This document shows, piece after piece, positions 7,579 to 16,852 of a stretch of DNA of 33,030 bases; the first letter of the stretch is position 1; every line of letters starts with the position of its first letter. Both the position numbers and the translations under genes were made by a program. The notes beneath the pieces were generated by a model that was not told the origin of the DNA, did not search any database, and worked only from the letters and a program-made list of their open reading frames with translations. The stretch is from CALCKU01 sp964571595. Lineage in GTDB: Bacteria; Pseudomonadota; Alphaproteobacteria; Caulobacterales; Maricaulaceae. The DNA lies in NCBI GenBank assembly GCA_964571595.1, contig CAZNCJ010000022.1, forward strand, positions 1 to 33,030, read 5' to 3'.

Positions 7579-10218
7579 ATGACTAGTCTAAATGAAATTC
7601 GTCAGATGTTTCTTGGATATTTTGAAACACATGACCATAAGATAGAGCGCTCAAGCCCGCTTGTCCCTGATAATGATCCGACATTGTTATTCACCAATGC
7701 AGGTATGGTGCAGTTCAAAAATCTATTTACTGGGGCTGAAACCCCGAAACACCCCAGAGCGGTAACATCGCAAAAATGCGTCAGAGCAGGGGGTAAACAT
7801 AATGATCTGGATAATGTCGGGTACACAGCCCGTCATCATACGTTTTTTGAAATGTTGGGTAATTTTTCATTTGGGGATTATTTTAAAGATCAGGCAATTG
7901 AGCTTGCATGGAATCTCATCACGAAAGAATTTGGCCTTAAAAAAGACAAGCTCCTTGTCACGGTTTATCATACAGATGATGAGGCTTTTGCGCTCTGGCA
8001 GAAAATTGCAGGGCTAAGCGAAGAAAAAATAATCCGTATAGCCACCTCTGATAATTTTTGGGCCATGGGCGATACAGGGCCTTGCGGGCCGTGTTCAGAG
8101 ATATTTTATGATCATGGTGCTGACATAGCTGGCGGCCCTCCGGGTTCACCTGATGAGGACGGAGATCGTTTCATTGAAATCTGGAACCTTGTTTTCATGC
8201 AATTTGAACGCTTTTCCGATGGTACGCAAACTGACCTTCCCAAACCTTCTATTGATACGGGTATGGGATTAGAACGCACAGCAGCTATTTTGCAGGGTAA
8301 GCATGATAATTATGATGTCGATCTCTTTGAAAACCTGATTAATGCTTCTACTGAGCTTACGGGGGTTAAACCAGAGGGTGAGGCAAAGTTTTCCCACCGC
8401 GTTATCGCAGATCACTTGCGCTCTTGTTCCTTCCTTATGGCCGACGGAGTTTCGCCATCTAATGAAGGCCGCGGTTATGTTTTGCGCCGTATTATGCGCC
8501 GCGCTATGCGTCACGCCCACCTTCTCGGGGCGAAAGACCCGCTCATGCATAGATTAGTGCCGAGCCTGATTGAAGAAATGGGTGTGGCTTATCCGCAGCT
8601 TGGTCGTGCTAAGTCCTCAATAATGTCTACCTTTGAGCAGGAAGAAAACCGTTTTAGAGCCACATTGGGGCGCGGAACAGCCCTGCTAGAAAAAGCTGTA
8701 AGCGATTTAAATGAAGGCGATGTTTTGGACGGAAAAACCGCCTTTAAGCTCTATGATACTTACGGATTTCCGCTTGATCTTACCCAAGACGCTTTGCGCT
8801 CTAAGGGGATAAATGTTGACATAGACGGCTTTAACGCCGCTATGGAAGTCCAAAAACAAACTGCCAAGGACGCAGGCTTTAAATCCGGTGATCTTGGCAC
8901 GGATGATATCTGGCTGGCTGCGCGTGAGGCGCATGGAGCCACCGAGTTCACCGGTTATGAGGCGCTCTCATTTAAGGGACATTTACAGACTTTGGTGGTT
9001 AACGGCGAAACTACAGACAGCGCCAGTGATTGTGATGTCATGTTTGTAACGGATAAAACCCCGTTTTACGCCGAAAGCGGCGGGCAGGCTGGGGATAAGG
9101 GCTTTGCTAAATTTGAAAGCGGTGCCTCTATCGAGATTAAAGATGTCCTTAAAAAAGCGGGCGATGTGCATGTCCATATCGGTACGCTTAAAGGGAATAT
9201 CGCGGCGGGTGATATAGCCAAGCTCGAGGTTGATGCGGATATTCGGGAGCGCACTAAGCGTAATCACTCGGCGACACATATTATGCACGAAGCCTTGCGC
9301 CGTGTTTTAGGAGATCACGTCACGCAAAAAGGGCAAATGGTGGACGGGGATCGTATCCGTTTTGACATTTCTCATGGCGGCGCAGTCACGACGGATGAGT
9401 TAGCCCGGGTTGAAACCGAGGTTAATGACATCATTTTACAAAACGTCGAAAGCCAGACCCAACACATGGCTCCGGAAGAAGCGATTGAGGCGGGAGCGAC
9501 CGCTTTATTCGGTGAAAAATACGGGGATGTCGTGCGGGTTTTATCATTGGGTAAATCTTTAGATGCTGATAGCCAGGATTATTCTGTTGAGCTTTGCGGG
9601 GGGACTCATGTCGCGCGCACGGGCGATATTGCCTTGTTTAAAATCATTTCCGAGGGCGCGGTAGCGGCCGGGATACGCCGTATAGAGGCCGTCACGGGAA
9701 CGCAGGCGCGCCAATATCTGGAGCATCAAGCGGGCCTTGCCAAGGCCAGTGCTGAAAAGCTCAAGGTCAAGATTGAAGACGTTCCCGCGCGCGTAGAAGC
9801 ACTCATTGCAGAGCGTAAGTCGTTAGAAAAAGAGTTGGGCCAAGCCAAAAAGAAACTCGCTCTTGGCGGCGGCGGGGGCGGCGCAGATGTTGAAGACATT
9901 GGCGGGGTGAAATTTATCGGGCGTGTTCTGGACGGTGTGTCCGGCAAGGACCTGCGCGGTATGTTAAATGATCAACGCCAAGCTATAGGGTCTGGCATTG
10001 TGGCATTAGTTGCCAAAGATGGCGAGAAAGTCGCCGTGGCTGTTGCTGTAACCCCTGATTTGACGGATAAGTTTTCTGCTGCGGAATTGGTCAATAAAGG
10101 TGCCGAGAAGGTCGGTGGGCGCGGGGGCGGTAAGGCCGAAATGGCGCAGGCTGGCGGAAATAATGTTGCGGGGGCGGATGATGCGCTGGCGGCTATAAAA
10201 TCCGCACTTACCGCATAG
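7579..10218 (+). CDS. alaS: Alanine--tRNA ligase
   Basis: An 879-residue alanyl-tRNA synthetase, about the length of the E. coli enzyme. It charges tRNA-Ala and clears mischarged serine and glycine. Seen: the class II aminoacylation core at the N-terminus (motif 2 region HHTFFEMLGNFSFGDYF), then the editing domain with the zinc-site residues His563 and His567 (NHSATH), and Cys673 and His677 (CGGTH). The C-terminal oligomerisation/C-Ala region contains a run of six glycines and ends in the usual Gly-rich GGRGGGKAEMAQAGG segment. The ribosome site before the ATG is weak (GTGGGA). alaS follows recA as in many bacteria but is separated from it by a terminator. Confidence 0.98.
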   Translation: MTSLNEIRQMFLGYFETHDHKIERSSPLVPDNDPTLLFTNAGMVQFKNLFTGAETPKHPRAVTSQKCVRAGGKHNDLDNVGYTARHHTFFEMLGNFSFGDYFKDQAIELAWNLITKEFGLKKDKLLVTVYHTDDEAFALWQKIAGLSEEKIIRIATSDNFWAMGDTGPCGPCSEIFYDHGADIAGGPPGSPDEDGDRFIEIWNLVFMQFERFSDGTQTDLPKPSIDTGMGLERTAAILQGKHDNYDVDLFENLINASTELTGVKPEGEAKFSHRVIADHLRSCSFLMADGVSPSNEGRGYVLRRIMRRAMRHAHLLGAKDPLMHRLVPSLIEEMGVAYPQLGRAKSSIMSTFEQEENRFRATLGRGTALLEKAVSDLNEGDVLDGKTAFKLYDTYGFPLDLTQDALRSKGINVDIDGFNAAMEVQKQTAKDAGFKSGDLGTDDIWLAAREAHGATEFTGYEALSFKGHLQTLVVNGETTDSASDCDVMFVTDKTPFYAESGGQAGDKGFAKFESGASIEIKDVLKKAGDVHVHIGTLKGNIAAGDIAKLEVDADIRERTKRNHSATHIMHEALRRVLGDHVTQKGQMVDGDRIRFDISHGGAVTTDELARVETEVNDIILQNVESQTQHMAPEEAIEAGATALFGEKYGDVVRVLSLGKSLDADSQDYSVELCGGTHVARTGDIALFKIISEGAVAAGIRRIEAVTGTQARQYLEHQAGLAKASAEKLKVKIEDVPARVEALIAERKSLEKELGQAKKKLALGGGGGGADVEDIGGVKFIGRVLDGVSGKDLRGMLNDQRQAIGSGIVALVAKDGEKVAVAVAVTPDLTDKFSAAELVNKGAEKVGGRGGGKAEMAQAGGNNVAGADDALAAIKSALTA

Positions 10219-10230
10219 GCCTAGGTCGAT

Positions 10231-10587
10231 ATGGCGGCGGACACCCTGAATTATGTAGAATTGCCCGCAACCGATATGGCAAAAATGAAAGCCTTTTACA
10301 CACAGGCTTTTGGATGGCGTTATCAGGATTATGGCCCGCATTATGCCGCCTTTATTAATGCCGGACTTGATGGGGGATTTGACGGGGCTTCTGATAGGCA
10401 GCCTTCTAAGAACGGGCCATTGATTGTGCTGTTATCTCAAGACCTGGAGGCCAGTCTGGCGCGCGTGATTGAAGCCGGCGGGCTTATAACTGTACCCATT
10501 TTTTCGTTTCCAGGCGGGCGGCGTTTTCACTTTACTGATCCCAGCGGAAATGAACTGGCCGTGTGGAGTAAAATTGATGAGGGCTAA
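10231..10587 (+). CDS. VOC-superfamily (glyoxalase-like) protein
   Basis: A 118-residue protein of the vicinal-oxygen-chelate fold. Seen: the N-terminal beta-alpha start NYVELPATDMAKMKAFYTQ, FGWRYQDYGPHYAAF in the middle, and the C-terminal FHFTDPSGNELAVW signature in which the glutamate is a likely metal ligand. This single small module resembles the lyase/bleomycin-resistance-like subgroup. The reaction cannot be deduced, because the fold covers glyoxalases, dioxygenases, epimerases and binding proteins. It starts 12 bp after the alaS stop with an AGG ahead of the ATG, so it is probably co-transcribed with alaS. It is convergent with the transaldolase gene (12 bp between stops). Confidence 0.82.
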   Translation: MAADTLNYVELPATDMAKMKAFYTQAFGWRYQDYGPHYAAFINAGLDGGFDGASDRQPSKNGPLIVLLSQDLEASLARVIEAGGLITVPIFSFPGGRRFHFTDPSGNELAVWSKIDEG

Positions 10588-10599
10588 AGATCTATGGGG

Positions 10600-11253
10600 C
10601 TAAAGTATATTCTGACCCGTTTTTTCCCAATCCTTTAAGAAGGCGGCCAGTCCTTTATCCGTCAAGGCGTGGCTGGATAATTTACGAATAACATCGGGCG
10701 GGGCGGTCATAACATCAGCCCCGACTAAGGCGCAATCGCGCACATGATTAACATTACGAATAGAGGCCGCGAGAATTTCTGTCTCAAAACCGTAATTGTC
10801 ATATATCGTACGAATATCTTCTATGAGTTCCATGCCGTTTAGGGCCAGATCATCAAGCCGTCCGATAAAGGGCGATATAAATGTCGCCCCGCATTTTGCC
10901 GCGAGCAGTGCTTGATTAGGCGAAAAACATAAAGTTACATTGGTCGGAATATTATCTTTGGAAAAAGTGTTGCAGGCCTTTAGCCCGTCCATTGTCAGAG
11001 GCAGTTTAATACAGACATTATCGGCAATTTTGCGAAGTTCTCGGCCTTCCTTAATCATAGTGTCATATTCGGTCGAGACGACTTCTGCGCTCACTGGCCC
11101 CGAGACTATCTTGCAGATATCTTTAATGACAGTTTTAAAGTCGCGTCCTGATTTTGCAATAATAGACGGATTAGTCGTCACCCCATCGACAAGGCCAATA
11201 TCATTTAGCTCGGAAATCTGGTCCAGATCAGCGCTATCAACAAAAAACTTCAT
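10600..11253 (-). CDS. tal: Transaldolase / fructose-6-phosphate aldolase-like (small class)
   Basis: A 217-residue single-domain transaldolase of the short FSA/TalC-like class, acting in the non-oxidative pentose phosphate pathway. Seen: MKFFVDSADL at the start, DGVTTNPSIIAKSG (23-36), the Schiff-base lysine Lys83 in CIKLPLT, TLCFSPNQALLAA with the TN motif before it, and ISPFIGRLDD (126-135). A start at 11265 would add four residues, but GGAG at 11260-11263 lies six bases before the ATG at 11251-11253, which is preferred. Sequence alone does not separate true transaldolase from fructose-6-phosphate aldolase activity. The gene is divergent from priA with about 50 bp between starts, so the two promoters must share that gap. 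Confidence 0.92.
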   Translation of the reverse strand: MKFFVDSADLDQISELNDIGLVDGVTTNPSIIAKSGRDFKTVIKDICKIVSGPVSAEVVSTEYDTMIKEGRELRKIADNVCIKLPLTMDGLKACNTFSKDNIPTNVTLCFSPNQALLAAKCGATFISPFIGRLDDLALNGMELIEDIRTIYDNYGFETEILAASIRNVNHVRDCALVGADVMTAPPDVIRKLSSHALTDKGLAAFLKDWEKTGQNIL

Positions 11254-11305
11254 AGGGAACTCCAATAAAAGGGGCGACTCAGCCTTAGCTCTGTTAACAT
11301 ATGCT

Positions 11306-13480
11306 ATGTCGGTGAAAAACGTACAAGTCCTGTTTCCGGTAAATATACCCGGAGCCTTCGATTATTCGGTGCCGCCGGGTCTAGTTTTGTCCCGTGGGGA
11401 TATAATTTTTGCCCCTATTGGCAAACAGGTAAAGCTCGGCGTCGTCTGGAATGTCGTGGAACCCGTGGGGGATTCCAAGGCCCAACGTAACCTCAAGGAG
11501 ATTATCTCGGTTAAACCTTGTCCTGCCTTGCCCAAAGTCATGCTTGATTTTGTCGATTGGACGGCGCGGTATAATTGTGTTTCTCCCGGTCTGGTTTTGC
11601 GTATGGTCTTGCGCTCCTATAAGGCGCTTGATCCCAGCCCGCTTGTGACCCAATTTCGGCCTAGTGGCACTATGCCAGCAAAAATGACGTCTGCCAGAGA
11701 ACGTATATTAGAACTTGGCGGGCCGTTTCCGGCGCGTGCCAGTGATATTGCCAAACGCAGCGGGGTCGGGACGGGCGTGATTAGAGGGTTTGAAAAGGCA
11801 GGCGGGCTTATTGCCGAGACTTTGCCTGTGGATGCGCCTTTCGCCAAAGTCGATACGGACAAGCAAGCTAGTATTGAGTTGACGCCCGCCCAAATAAGCG
11901 CAGCTGAGCAGCTTATCACGCAGCTCGGGCGAAATGATTTTAATGTCAGCTTATTGGACGGTGTGACGGGGTCAGGTAAAACGGAAGTCTATTTTGAGGC
12001 CGTTGGGCGCGCTTTGGAAGAAGGCGGGCAGGCGCTCATCCTAGTGCCTGAAATCGCCTTGACCCAAGCGGGTTTGTCCCGTTTTGAGCAACGCTTCGGG
12101 GTGCAAGCGGCTGAGTGGCATTCCAATATGGGAGATGTGGCGCGTCGGCGCGTGTGGCGCGAAGTGGCTTACGGACGGGCGCAATTAGTGGTCGGGGCGC
12201 GATCAGCGCTTTATCTCCCGTTTCCCAATTTACGTTTAATCGTCGTGGATGAGGAACATGACAGTTCCTATAAACAGGAAGAAGGCGTGATTTATAATGC
12301 GCGCGATATGGCCGTGGTAAGGGGAATGGTCGGGAAACACACTGTCGTTCTGGCATCTGCCACGCCTTCGCTAGAGAGCTTACATAATGCCCGAACGGGT
12401 CGCTATGCTCATATAACTTTACCCGAACGTCCCGGCTCGATTAGCTTGCCTGATATTGACCTGGTGGATTTGAAAGAACATACGCCCGATAGCGGTAATT
12501 TTCTCTCCCAGCCTTTAATTTCGGCCACGCATGAGGTCTTGTCGCGCGGGGAACAGGCCGTATTTTATCTGAACCGACGGGGTTATGCGCCTTTGATTAT
12601 ATGCCGGGAATGCGGGGAAAAGCTCAGATCACCCGATACGGATAGCTGGTTAGTCGAGCACCGCTCTACTGGGCGTGCCATGTGTCACAAGACGGGGTTT
12701 TCCATGAAAATGCCGACGACTTGTCCTGATTGCAAGGCGGAAGGGAGTTTAACGGCTGTTGGGCCGGGGGTTGAACGGGTTTATGAAGAGGCGCAACAAC
12801 ATTTCCCGCAGGCGCGGATTGAAATTTTTTCATCAGATACGGCCGGCGGGGCTGCGGCCATAAGGGAGAGATTGGCGCGTATGGCGGCAGGTGAGATTGA
12901 TATTCTCATTGGTACGCAAATGGTCGTCAAAGGACATAATTTTCCAAAATTGACATTTGTGGGTGTTGTTGACGGGGATTTGTCTCTTATTGGCGGTGAT
13001 TTGCGGGCTGGCGAGCGGACATATCAAACTCTTGTGCAAGTGGCGGGACGGGCAGGACGTTCTGATAAGCCCGGGCGCGCCCTTATTCAAACCCATCAAC
13101 CCGAACATGAAGCGCTTGTGGCATTGGCAATGGGCGATAGAGAAGTGTTTATCTCCACAGAACTCGCAACACGGGATATGGTCGGCTTGCCGCCATTTGG
13201 TAAATTAGCTGCGGTGATTATCTCAGGGCCAGATTTGCGCCAAACCGAAGATTTGGCCAAGACATTTGTGTCCCGCGCCCCCAAAACTGAGGGAATAATG
13301 ATATTAGGGCCAAGTGAGCCACCTTTGGGGCGTTTAAGGGGGCGTTTTCGCCGGCGTATCCTTGTTCAGGCTGAAAATCAGATCAATTTGTCTGCTTATA
13401 TGCAGGCATGGAAAAGCCGTTTGAAAATGCCCTCGAAATACCGATTACATGTAGATATCGACCCGCAGAGTTTCATGTAG
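11306..13480 (+). CDS. priA: Primosomal replication restart helicase PriA
   Basis: A 724-residue 3'-5' superfamily 2 helicase that reloads the replisome at stalled forks. Seen: the N-terminal DNA-binding start VLFPVNIPGAFDYSVPPG, Walker A GVTGSGKT (219-226), DEEH (315-318), a motif V region GTQMVVKGHNFP and motif VI QVAGRAGR. The cysteine-rich insert keeps C433, C436, C460, C473 and C476, but positions 442, 445 and 463 are Ser, Thr and Thr. By position these match E. coli C445, C448 and C466, so one of two zinc sites looks lost. The frame is open further upstream, overlapping the transaldolase gene, but ATG 11306 gives the family's normal N-terminus. The ribosome site is weak. Confidence 0.96.
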   Translation: MSVKNVQVLFPVNIPGAFDYSVPPGLVLSRGDIIFAPIGKQVKLGVVWNVVEPVGDSKAQRNLKEIISVKPCPALPKVMLDFVDWTARYNCVSPGLVLRMVLRSYKALDPSPLVTQFRPSGTMPAKMTSARERILELGGPFPARASDIAKRSGVGTGVIRGFEKAGGLIAETLPVDAPFAKVDTDKQASIELTPAQISAAEQLITQLGRNDFNVSLLDGVTGSGKTEVYFEAVGRALEEGGQALILVPEIALTQAGLSRFEQRFGVQAAEWHSNMGDVARRRVWREVAYGRAQLVVGARSALYLPFPNLRLIVVDEEHDSSYKQEEGVIYNARDMAVVRGMVGKHTVVLASATPSLESLHNARTGRYAHITLPERPGSISLPDIDLVDLKEHTPDSGNFLSQPLISATHEVLSRGEQAVFYLNRRGYAPLIICRECGEKLRSPDTDSWLVEHRSTGRAMCHKTGFSMKMPTTCPDCKAEGSLTAVGPGVERVYEEAQQHFPQARIEIFSSDTAGGAAAIRERLARMAAGEIDILIGTQMVVKGHNFPKLTFVGVVDGDLSLIGGDLRAGERTYQTLVQVAGRAGRSDKPGRALIQTHQPEHEALVALAMGDREVFISTELATRDMVGLPPFGKLAAVIISGPDLRQTEDLAKTFVSRAPKTEGIMILGPSEPPLGRLRGRFRRRILVQAENQINLSAYMQAWKSRLKMPSKYRLHVDIDPQSFM

Positions 13481-13537
13481 GCATATTTTTTGCATCAATC
13501 CCCGTGAGATTACAGCGTGTTTTAACTGGGGATTCGG

Positions 13538-14467
13538 ATGCTTCTAAATAACTGGACGAATGAGCATAGTAAAAAGTTTCGAAAAGAAGCCTTTATTGTA
13601 CAACATGATATACTCAAAACAGGCCTCTTTACGGATGAGGCTTTGATAAAGCTATTGGATAAGCATCCCCGAACCCATCTCGATGTGTGTACAATGGGTC
13701 ATGATGAAATGTATCCAAATAAATTTCGCACAGGGCAGGTCGAGAATATTGAGGGGCGTGTTTTACTCGAGGCCGCAAAAAAGGGCGTCATCTGGATGAA
13801 CCTACGCGAATGTATGAACATTCATCCTGAATATAAGGCTGTTTTGGACCAGATGTATGGCGAATTGGCGGCTCATAGTGGCCATAAGTCCTTTAGTGCT
13901 CGCGGGGCGATATTAATTTCCTCGCCTTATGCCAAAGTGCCTTATCATTGTGACCCTACAGAGACAATCTTGTGGCATTTGCGCGGGCATAAGCGCTTTT
14001 ACCTCTATCCGACAACGCCGGAATATCTACCAGACGAGGCCTATGAAAAAACGCTTTATGATTTGGACGAGGATCTTCCCTATAATAAAAATATGGAGCA
14101 GGGGGTCAAAATTTTTGATCTCACAGATCAGCAAATGATTACATGGCCGCTTAACTCGCCACACCGCGTCGAGAATGTGACACATTGTGTTTCTATCACG
14201 ACAGAATATTCTTCCTTTGAGAGCAGTTTTAAAAACTCTGTTATGTATACGAATGCTTTTCTGAGAAAAAGACTGAATAGAAATGTCCGTGAATGGGCAG
14301 TCATGAGTCGCCCTGAAAAAATCGCTAAAGCCTGTATGGGTCGGGTATTACGAAAATTTGGTGTGCTTGAGGCCTATAAATCCGAGGACATTATTGATTT
14401 CAAAGTAGACGGTAGTGTCGAAGGGTTTATCAAAGATATTGCTCCTGAGATCAGAAAAGTGGCCTAA
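13538..14467 (+). CDS. Cupin/JmjC-like putative Fe(II) oxygenase or regulator
   Basis: A 309-residue protein. Seen: KVPYHCDPTETILWHLRG around 133-150, containing His137-Cys-Asp139, and NSPHRVEN with His209. This HxD...H spacing fits the iron triad of cupin-like/JmjC-type 2-oxoglutarate oxygenases. The surrounding GHKRFYLYP resembles the beta-barrel strands of that fold. The C-terminal third (about 220-309) is basic and has no motif I recognise. There is no signal peptide or membrane segment. GGGG sits about six bases ahead of the ATG. It lies between priA and the atp operon as a single plus-strand gene, and nothing in its neighbours reveals a substrate. Similar proteins are sometimes labelled transcriptional regulators; hydroxylase, regulator and non-catalytic cupin are all possible. 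Confidence 0.65.
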   Translation: MLLNNWTNEHSKKFRKEAFIVQHDILKTGLFTDEALIKLLDKHPRTHLDVCTMGHDEMYPNKFRTGQVENIEGRVLLEAAKKGVIWMNLRECMNIHPEYKAVLDQMYGELAAHSGHKSFSARGAILISSPYAKVPYHCDPTETILWHLRGHKRFYLYPTTPEYLPDEAYEKTLYDLDEDLPYNKNMEQGVKIFDLTDQQMITWPLNSPHRVENVTHCVSITTEYSSFESSFKNSVMYTNAFLRKRLNRNVREWAVMSRPEKIAKACMGRVLRKFGVLEAYKSEDIIDFKVDGSVEGFIKDIAPEIRKVA

Positions 14468-14469
14468 AC

Positions 14470-14533
14470 TTAAACCTTTTCGCGTATATTCTCATTTTAA
14501 ACCTTATATTGGAGGATAAGCGGACTTAAACCT
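14470..14533 (+). repeat. three copies of TTAAACCT upstream of the atp operon
   Basis: The octamer TTAAACCT occurs at 14470-14477, 14497-14504 and 14526-14533, with start-to-start spacings of 27 and 29 bp. The first and third copies extend further as ACTTAAACCT followed by a similar T-rich/TTCG segment. They lie in the 268 bp gap between the cupin-like gene and atpH (14468-14735). The near-regular spacing would suit a regulator contacting the same helical face. No protein can be named. A possible -10 element TATAAC is at 14629-14634, without a good -35. Confidence 0.4.
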
Positions 14534-14735
14534 GTTCGTCGCGTGATCATTTTTAAGAAAATAGGGCGTAAAATTCATAATTTTTACCTAGGCCAAAAGG
14601 TCGCATAAAAACAGGGGTTGAGGCCCCATATAACCCATGCTACACCCCGCGCGAGTTATCGCCATCGAGTCTTCAAAGTCGATGGTTTTTACAGCTAATT
14701 TATTGGCGCAACCGAAGCAAAAGCGGAACCGAATT

Positions 14736-15293
14736 GTGGCAGATCAGAACGTCATTACGGGTGAAATAGCAAGTCGATATGCAAATGCTCTTTATGAGCT
14801 GGCTTCGGAAGCTAAGTCATTGAAAAAAATAGAAAAAGACATGAAGTCACTCGAAACGCTTATCGTTTCAAACGCAGACTTGAGAGGCATGATCGCCAAT
14901 CCGGTCTTTGCAACACTCGACAAGACAACGGCTCTGATAGCTGTCTCTAAGAAAACGAAATTAAGCCCGCTAACGACAAAATTTGTCGGGACTGTCTCAG
15001 AGAATCGCCGTTCTGATCAGATCGTCAATATATGTCGGGCTTTTATTGAACTTGCCGCCAGTAAGCGTGGTTCACAAATGGCCAAGGTTACGAGTGCTAA
15101 GAAATTATCAACACCTGAAATGTCGGCCTTGAAAGCCAAACTTAAAAAATCACTCGGCCAGAAGGTCGAAATTCAAACCAGTATTGATCCAGAATTACTC
15201 GGCGGCTTTGTTGTCCGCGTTGGATCACGTCTCTACGATAGTTCCCTTAAGACGAAACTTGAGGATCTACGCATAACCCTGAAAGAGGTTTAA
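14736..15293 (+). CDS. atpH: F1F0 ATP synthase subunit delta
   Basis: A 185-residue delta subunit (OSCP homologue), which ties the F1 head to the peripheral stalk. Seen: the N-terminal helical domain ITGEIASRYANALYELA and the C-terminal DPELLGGFVVRVGSRLYDSSLKTKLEDL signature of the family. The frame is open back to ATG 14637, which would add 33 residues. I chose the GTG at 14736 because it gives the usual start (ADQNVITGEIASRYA) and the usual length of about 185. Its ribosome site is weak, so the start is an inference; ATG 14682 is a third option. It is the first gene of the F1 operon, with atpA starting two bases after its stop. Confidence 0.92.
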   Translation: MADQNVITGEIASRYANALYELASEAKSLKKIEKDMKSLETLIVSNADLRGMIANPVFATLDKTTALIAVSKKTKLSPLTTKFVGTVSENRRSDQIVNICRAFIELAASKRGSQMAKVTSAKKLSTPEMSALKAKLKKSLGQKVEIQTSIDPELLGGFVVRVGSRLYDSSLKTKLEDLRITLKEV

Positions 15294-15295
15294 TC

Positions 15296-16828
15296 ATGGA
15301 TATTCGCGCTGCAGAAATTTCAAATATTCTGAAAAAACAGATTAAGGGCTTTGGCACCCAAGCCAAAATCACCGATGTTGGACAAGTTCTGTCTGTGGGT
15401 GACGGTATTGCCCGTATTTACGGCCTTGATAATGTTCGCGCGGGCGAGATGGTCGAGTTTCCCGGCGGTATTAAAGGCATGGCACTTAACCTAGAGAGCG
15501 ATAATGTCGGGGCCGTTATTTTCGGCGATGACCGCGGTATTAAAGAAGGCGACACAGTTAAGCGATTGGGCGAAATTGTTGACGTTCCAGTTGGTAAAGA
15601 GCTTTTAGGCCGTGTGGTAAACCCGCTGGGTGAGCCGATTGACGGTAAAGGCCCGATTAAATCAAAAAAACGTCGTCGTGTTGATGTTAAAGCGCCAGGT
15701 ATTATGCCGCGTAAAGGCGTTCACGAGCCTGTACAGACCGGTATCAAAGCTATTGACGCGCTTATCCCGGTTGGCCGTGGACAACGCGAGCTGATTATTG
15801 GGGATCGCCAAACTGGTAAAACGGCTGTGGCTGTTGATGCGATCTTAAACCAAAAGGCCGCTTTTGACGAAGACCGTGAAAATGATAAATTATACTGTAT
15901 CTATGTTGTGATTGGGCAAAAACGCTCAACCGTTGCCCAGCTTGTTAAGACGCTCGAAGAAAACGGTGCAATGTCTTATTCGATCATCGTCGTCGCCTCT
16001 GCTTCAGAGCCAGCTCCTCTACAATATCTGGCTCCATTTGCCGGATGCGCTATGGGTGAGTATTTCCGCGATAATGGTATGCACGGATTGATCATTTATG
16101 ATGACCTGTCCAAACAGGCTGTGGCCTATCGCCAGATGTCGCTACTCCTGCGTCGCCCACCGGGACGTGAAGCCTATCCGGGTGATGTTTTCTATCTTCA
16201 TTCCCGTTTGTTAGAGCGTGCTGCGAAGTTAAATGAGGATAATGGGGGCGGTTCTTTAACAGCTCTGCCGATTATTGAAACACAAGGTAATGACGTTTCG
16301 GCCTTTATTCCGACAAATGTGATTTCGATTACAGATGGTCAGATTTTCCTTGAAACAGATCTATTCTTCCAAGGTATTCGTCCAGCCCTAAACGTAGGTC
16401 TATCCGTTTCACGTGTGGGCTCATCTGCTCAAATCAAGGCGATGAAACAGGTTGCGGGCCCGATTAAAGGTGAACTTGCGCAATACCGCGAAATGGCGGC
16501 TTTCGCGCAATTTGGTTCTGATCTTGATGCCTCTACGCAGGCTTTGCTTGCCCGTGGTGAGCGTTTAACCGAGCTTCTAAAGCAACCACAATTCTCGCCT
16601 TTGCAAGTTGAAGAGCAAGTGGCCGTTATTTATGCGGGTACACGCGGTTATCTGGACGGTATCCCTGTAAAATCTGTGCAGAAATATGAGCGCGAGCTTC
16701 TTGCCAATCTTCATTCTGAAAATGCTTCAATCCTTTCTGATATTGCCTCAAAAAAGAAGCTGACAGATGATATTGAGGGCCGTCTTAAATCGGCGCTAGA
16801 TAAGTTTACAGAAAATTTCGTAGCTTAG
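15296..16828 (+). CDS. atpA: F1F0 ATP synthase subunit alpha
   Basis: A 510-residue alpha subunit, the non-catalytic nucleotide-binding partner of beta in the F1 hexamer. Seen: the N-terminal beta-barrel with KITDVGQVLSVGDGIARIYG, Walker A GDRQTGKT (169-176), the VVIGQKRSTVAQ region, IIYDDLSKQAVAYR with the Walker B strand, and the PGREAYPGDVFYLHSRLLER signature after LLRRPP. The C-terminal helical domain is complete. AGAGG lies within the end of atpH upstream of the ATG. Length and motifs are standard for the family. Confidence 0.98.
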   Translation: MDIRAAEISNILKKQIKGFGTQAKITDVGQVLSVGDGIARIYGLDNVRAGEMVEFPGGIKGMALNLESDNVGAVIFGDDRGIKEGDTVKRLGEIVDVPVGKELLGRVVNPLGEPIDGKGPIKSKKRRRVDVKAPGIMPRKGVHEPVQTGIKAIDALIPVGRGQRELIIGDRQTGKTAVAVDAILNQKAAFDEDRENDKLYCIYVVIGQKRSTVAQLVKTLEENGAMSYSIIVVASASEPAPLQYLAPFAGCAMGEYFRDNGMHGLIIYDDLSKQAVAYRQMSLLLRRPPGREAYPGDVFYLHSRLLERAAKLNEDNGGGSLTALPIIETQGNDVSAFIPTNVISITDGQIFLETDLFFQGIRPALNVGLSVSRVGSSAQIKAMKQVAGPIKGELAQYREMAAFAQFGSDLDASTQALLARGERLTELLKQPQFSPLQVEEQVAVIYAGTRGYLDGIPVKSVQKYERELLANLHSENASILSDIASKKKLTDDIEGRLKSALDKFTENFVA

Positions 16829-16852
16829 GGCTGAAGGCTAAGGGTTAAAACA

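Noticed and set aside
10940..11305. Long in-frame upstream extension of priA
   Set aside because: It runs antisense through the transaldolase gene and precedes the normal PriA N-terminus at 11306; an open frame there is incidental.
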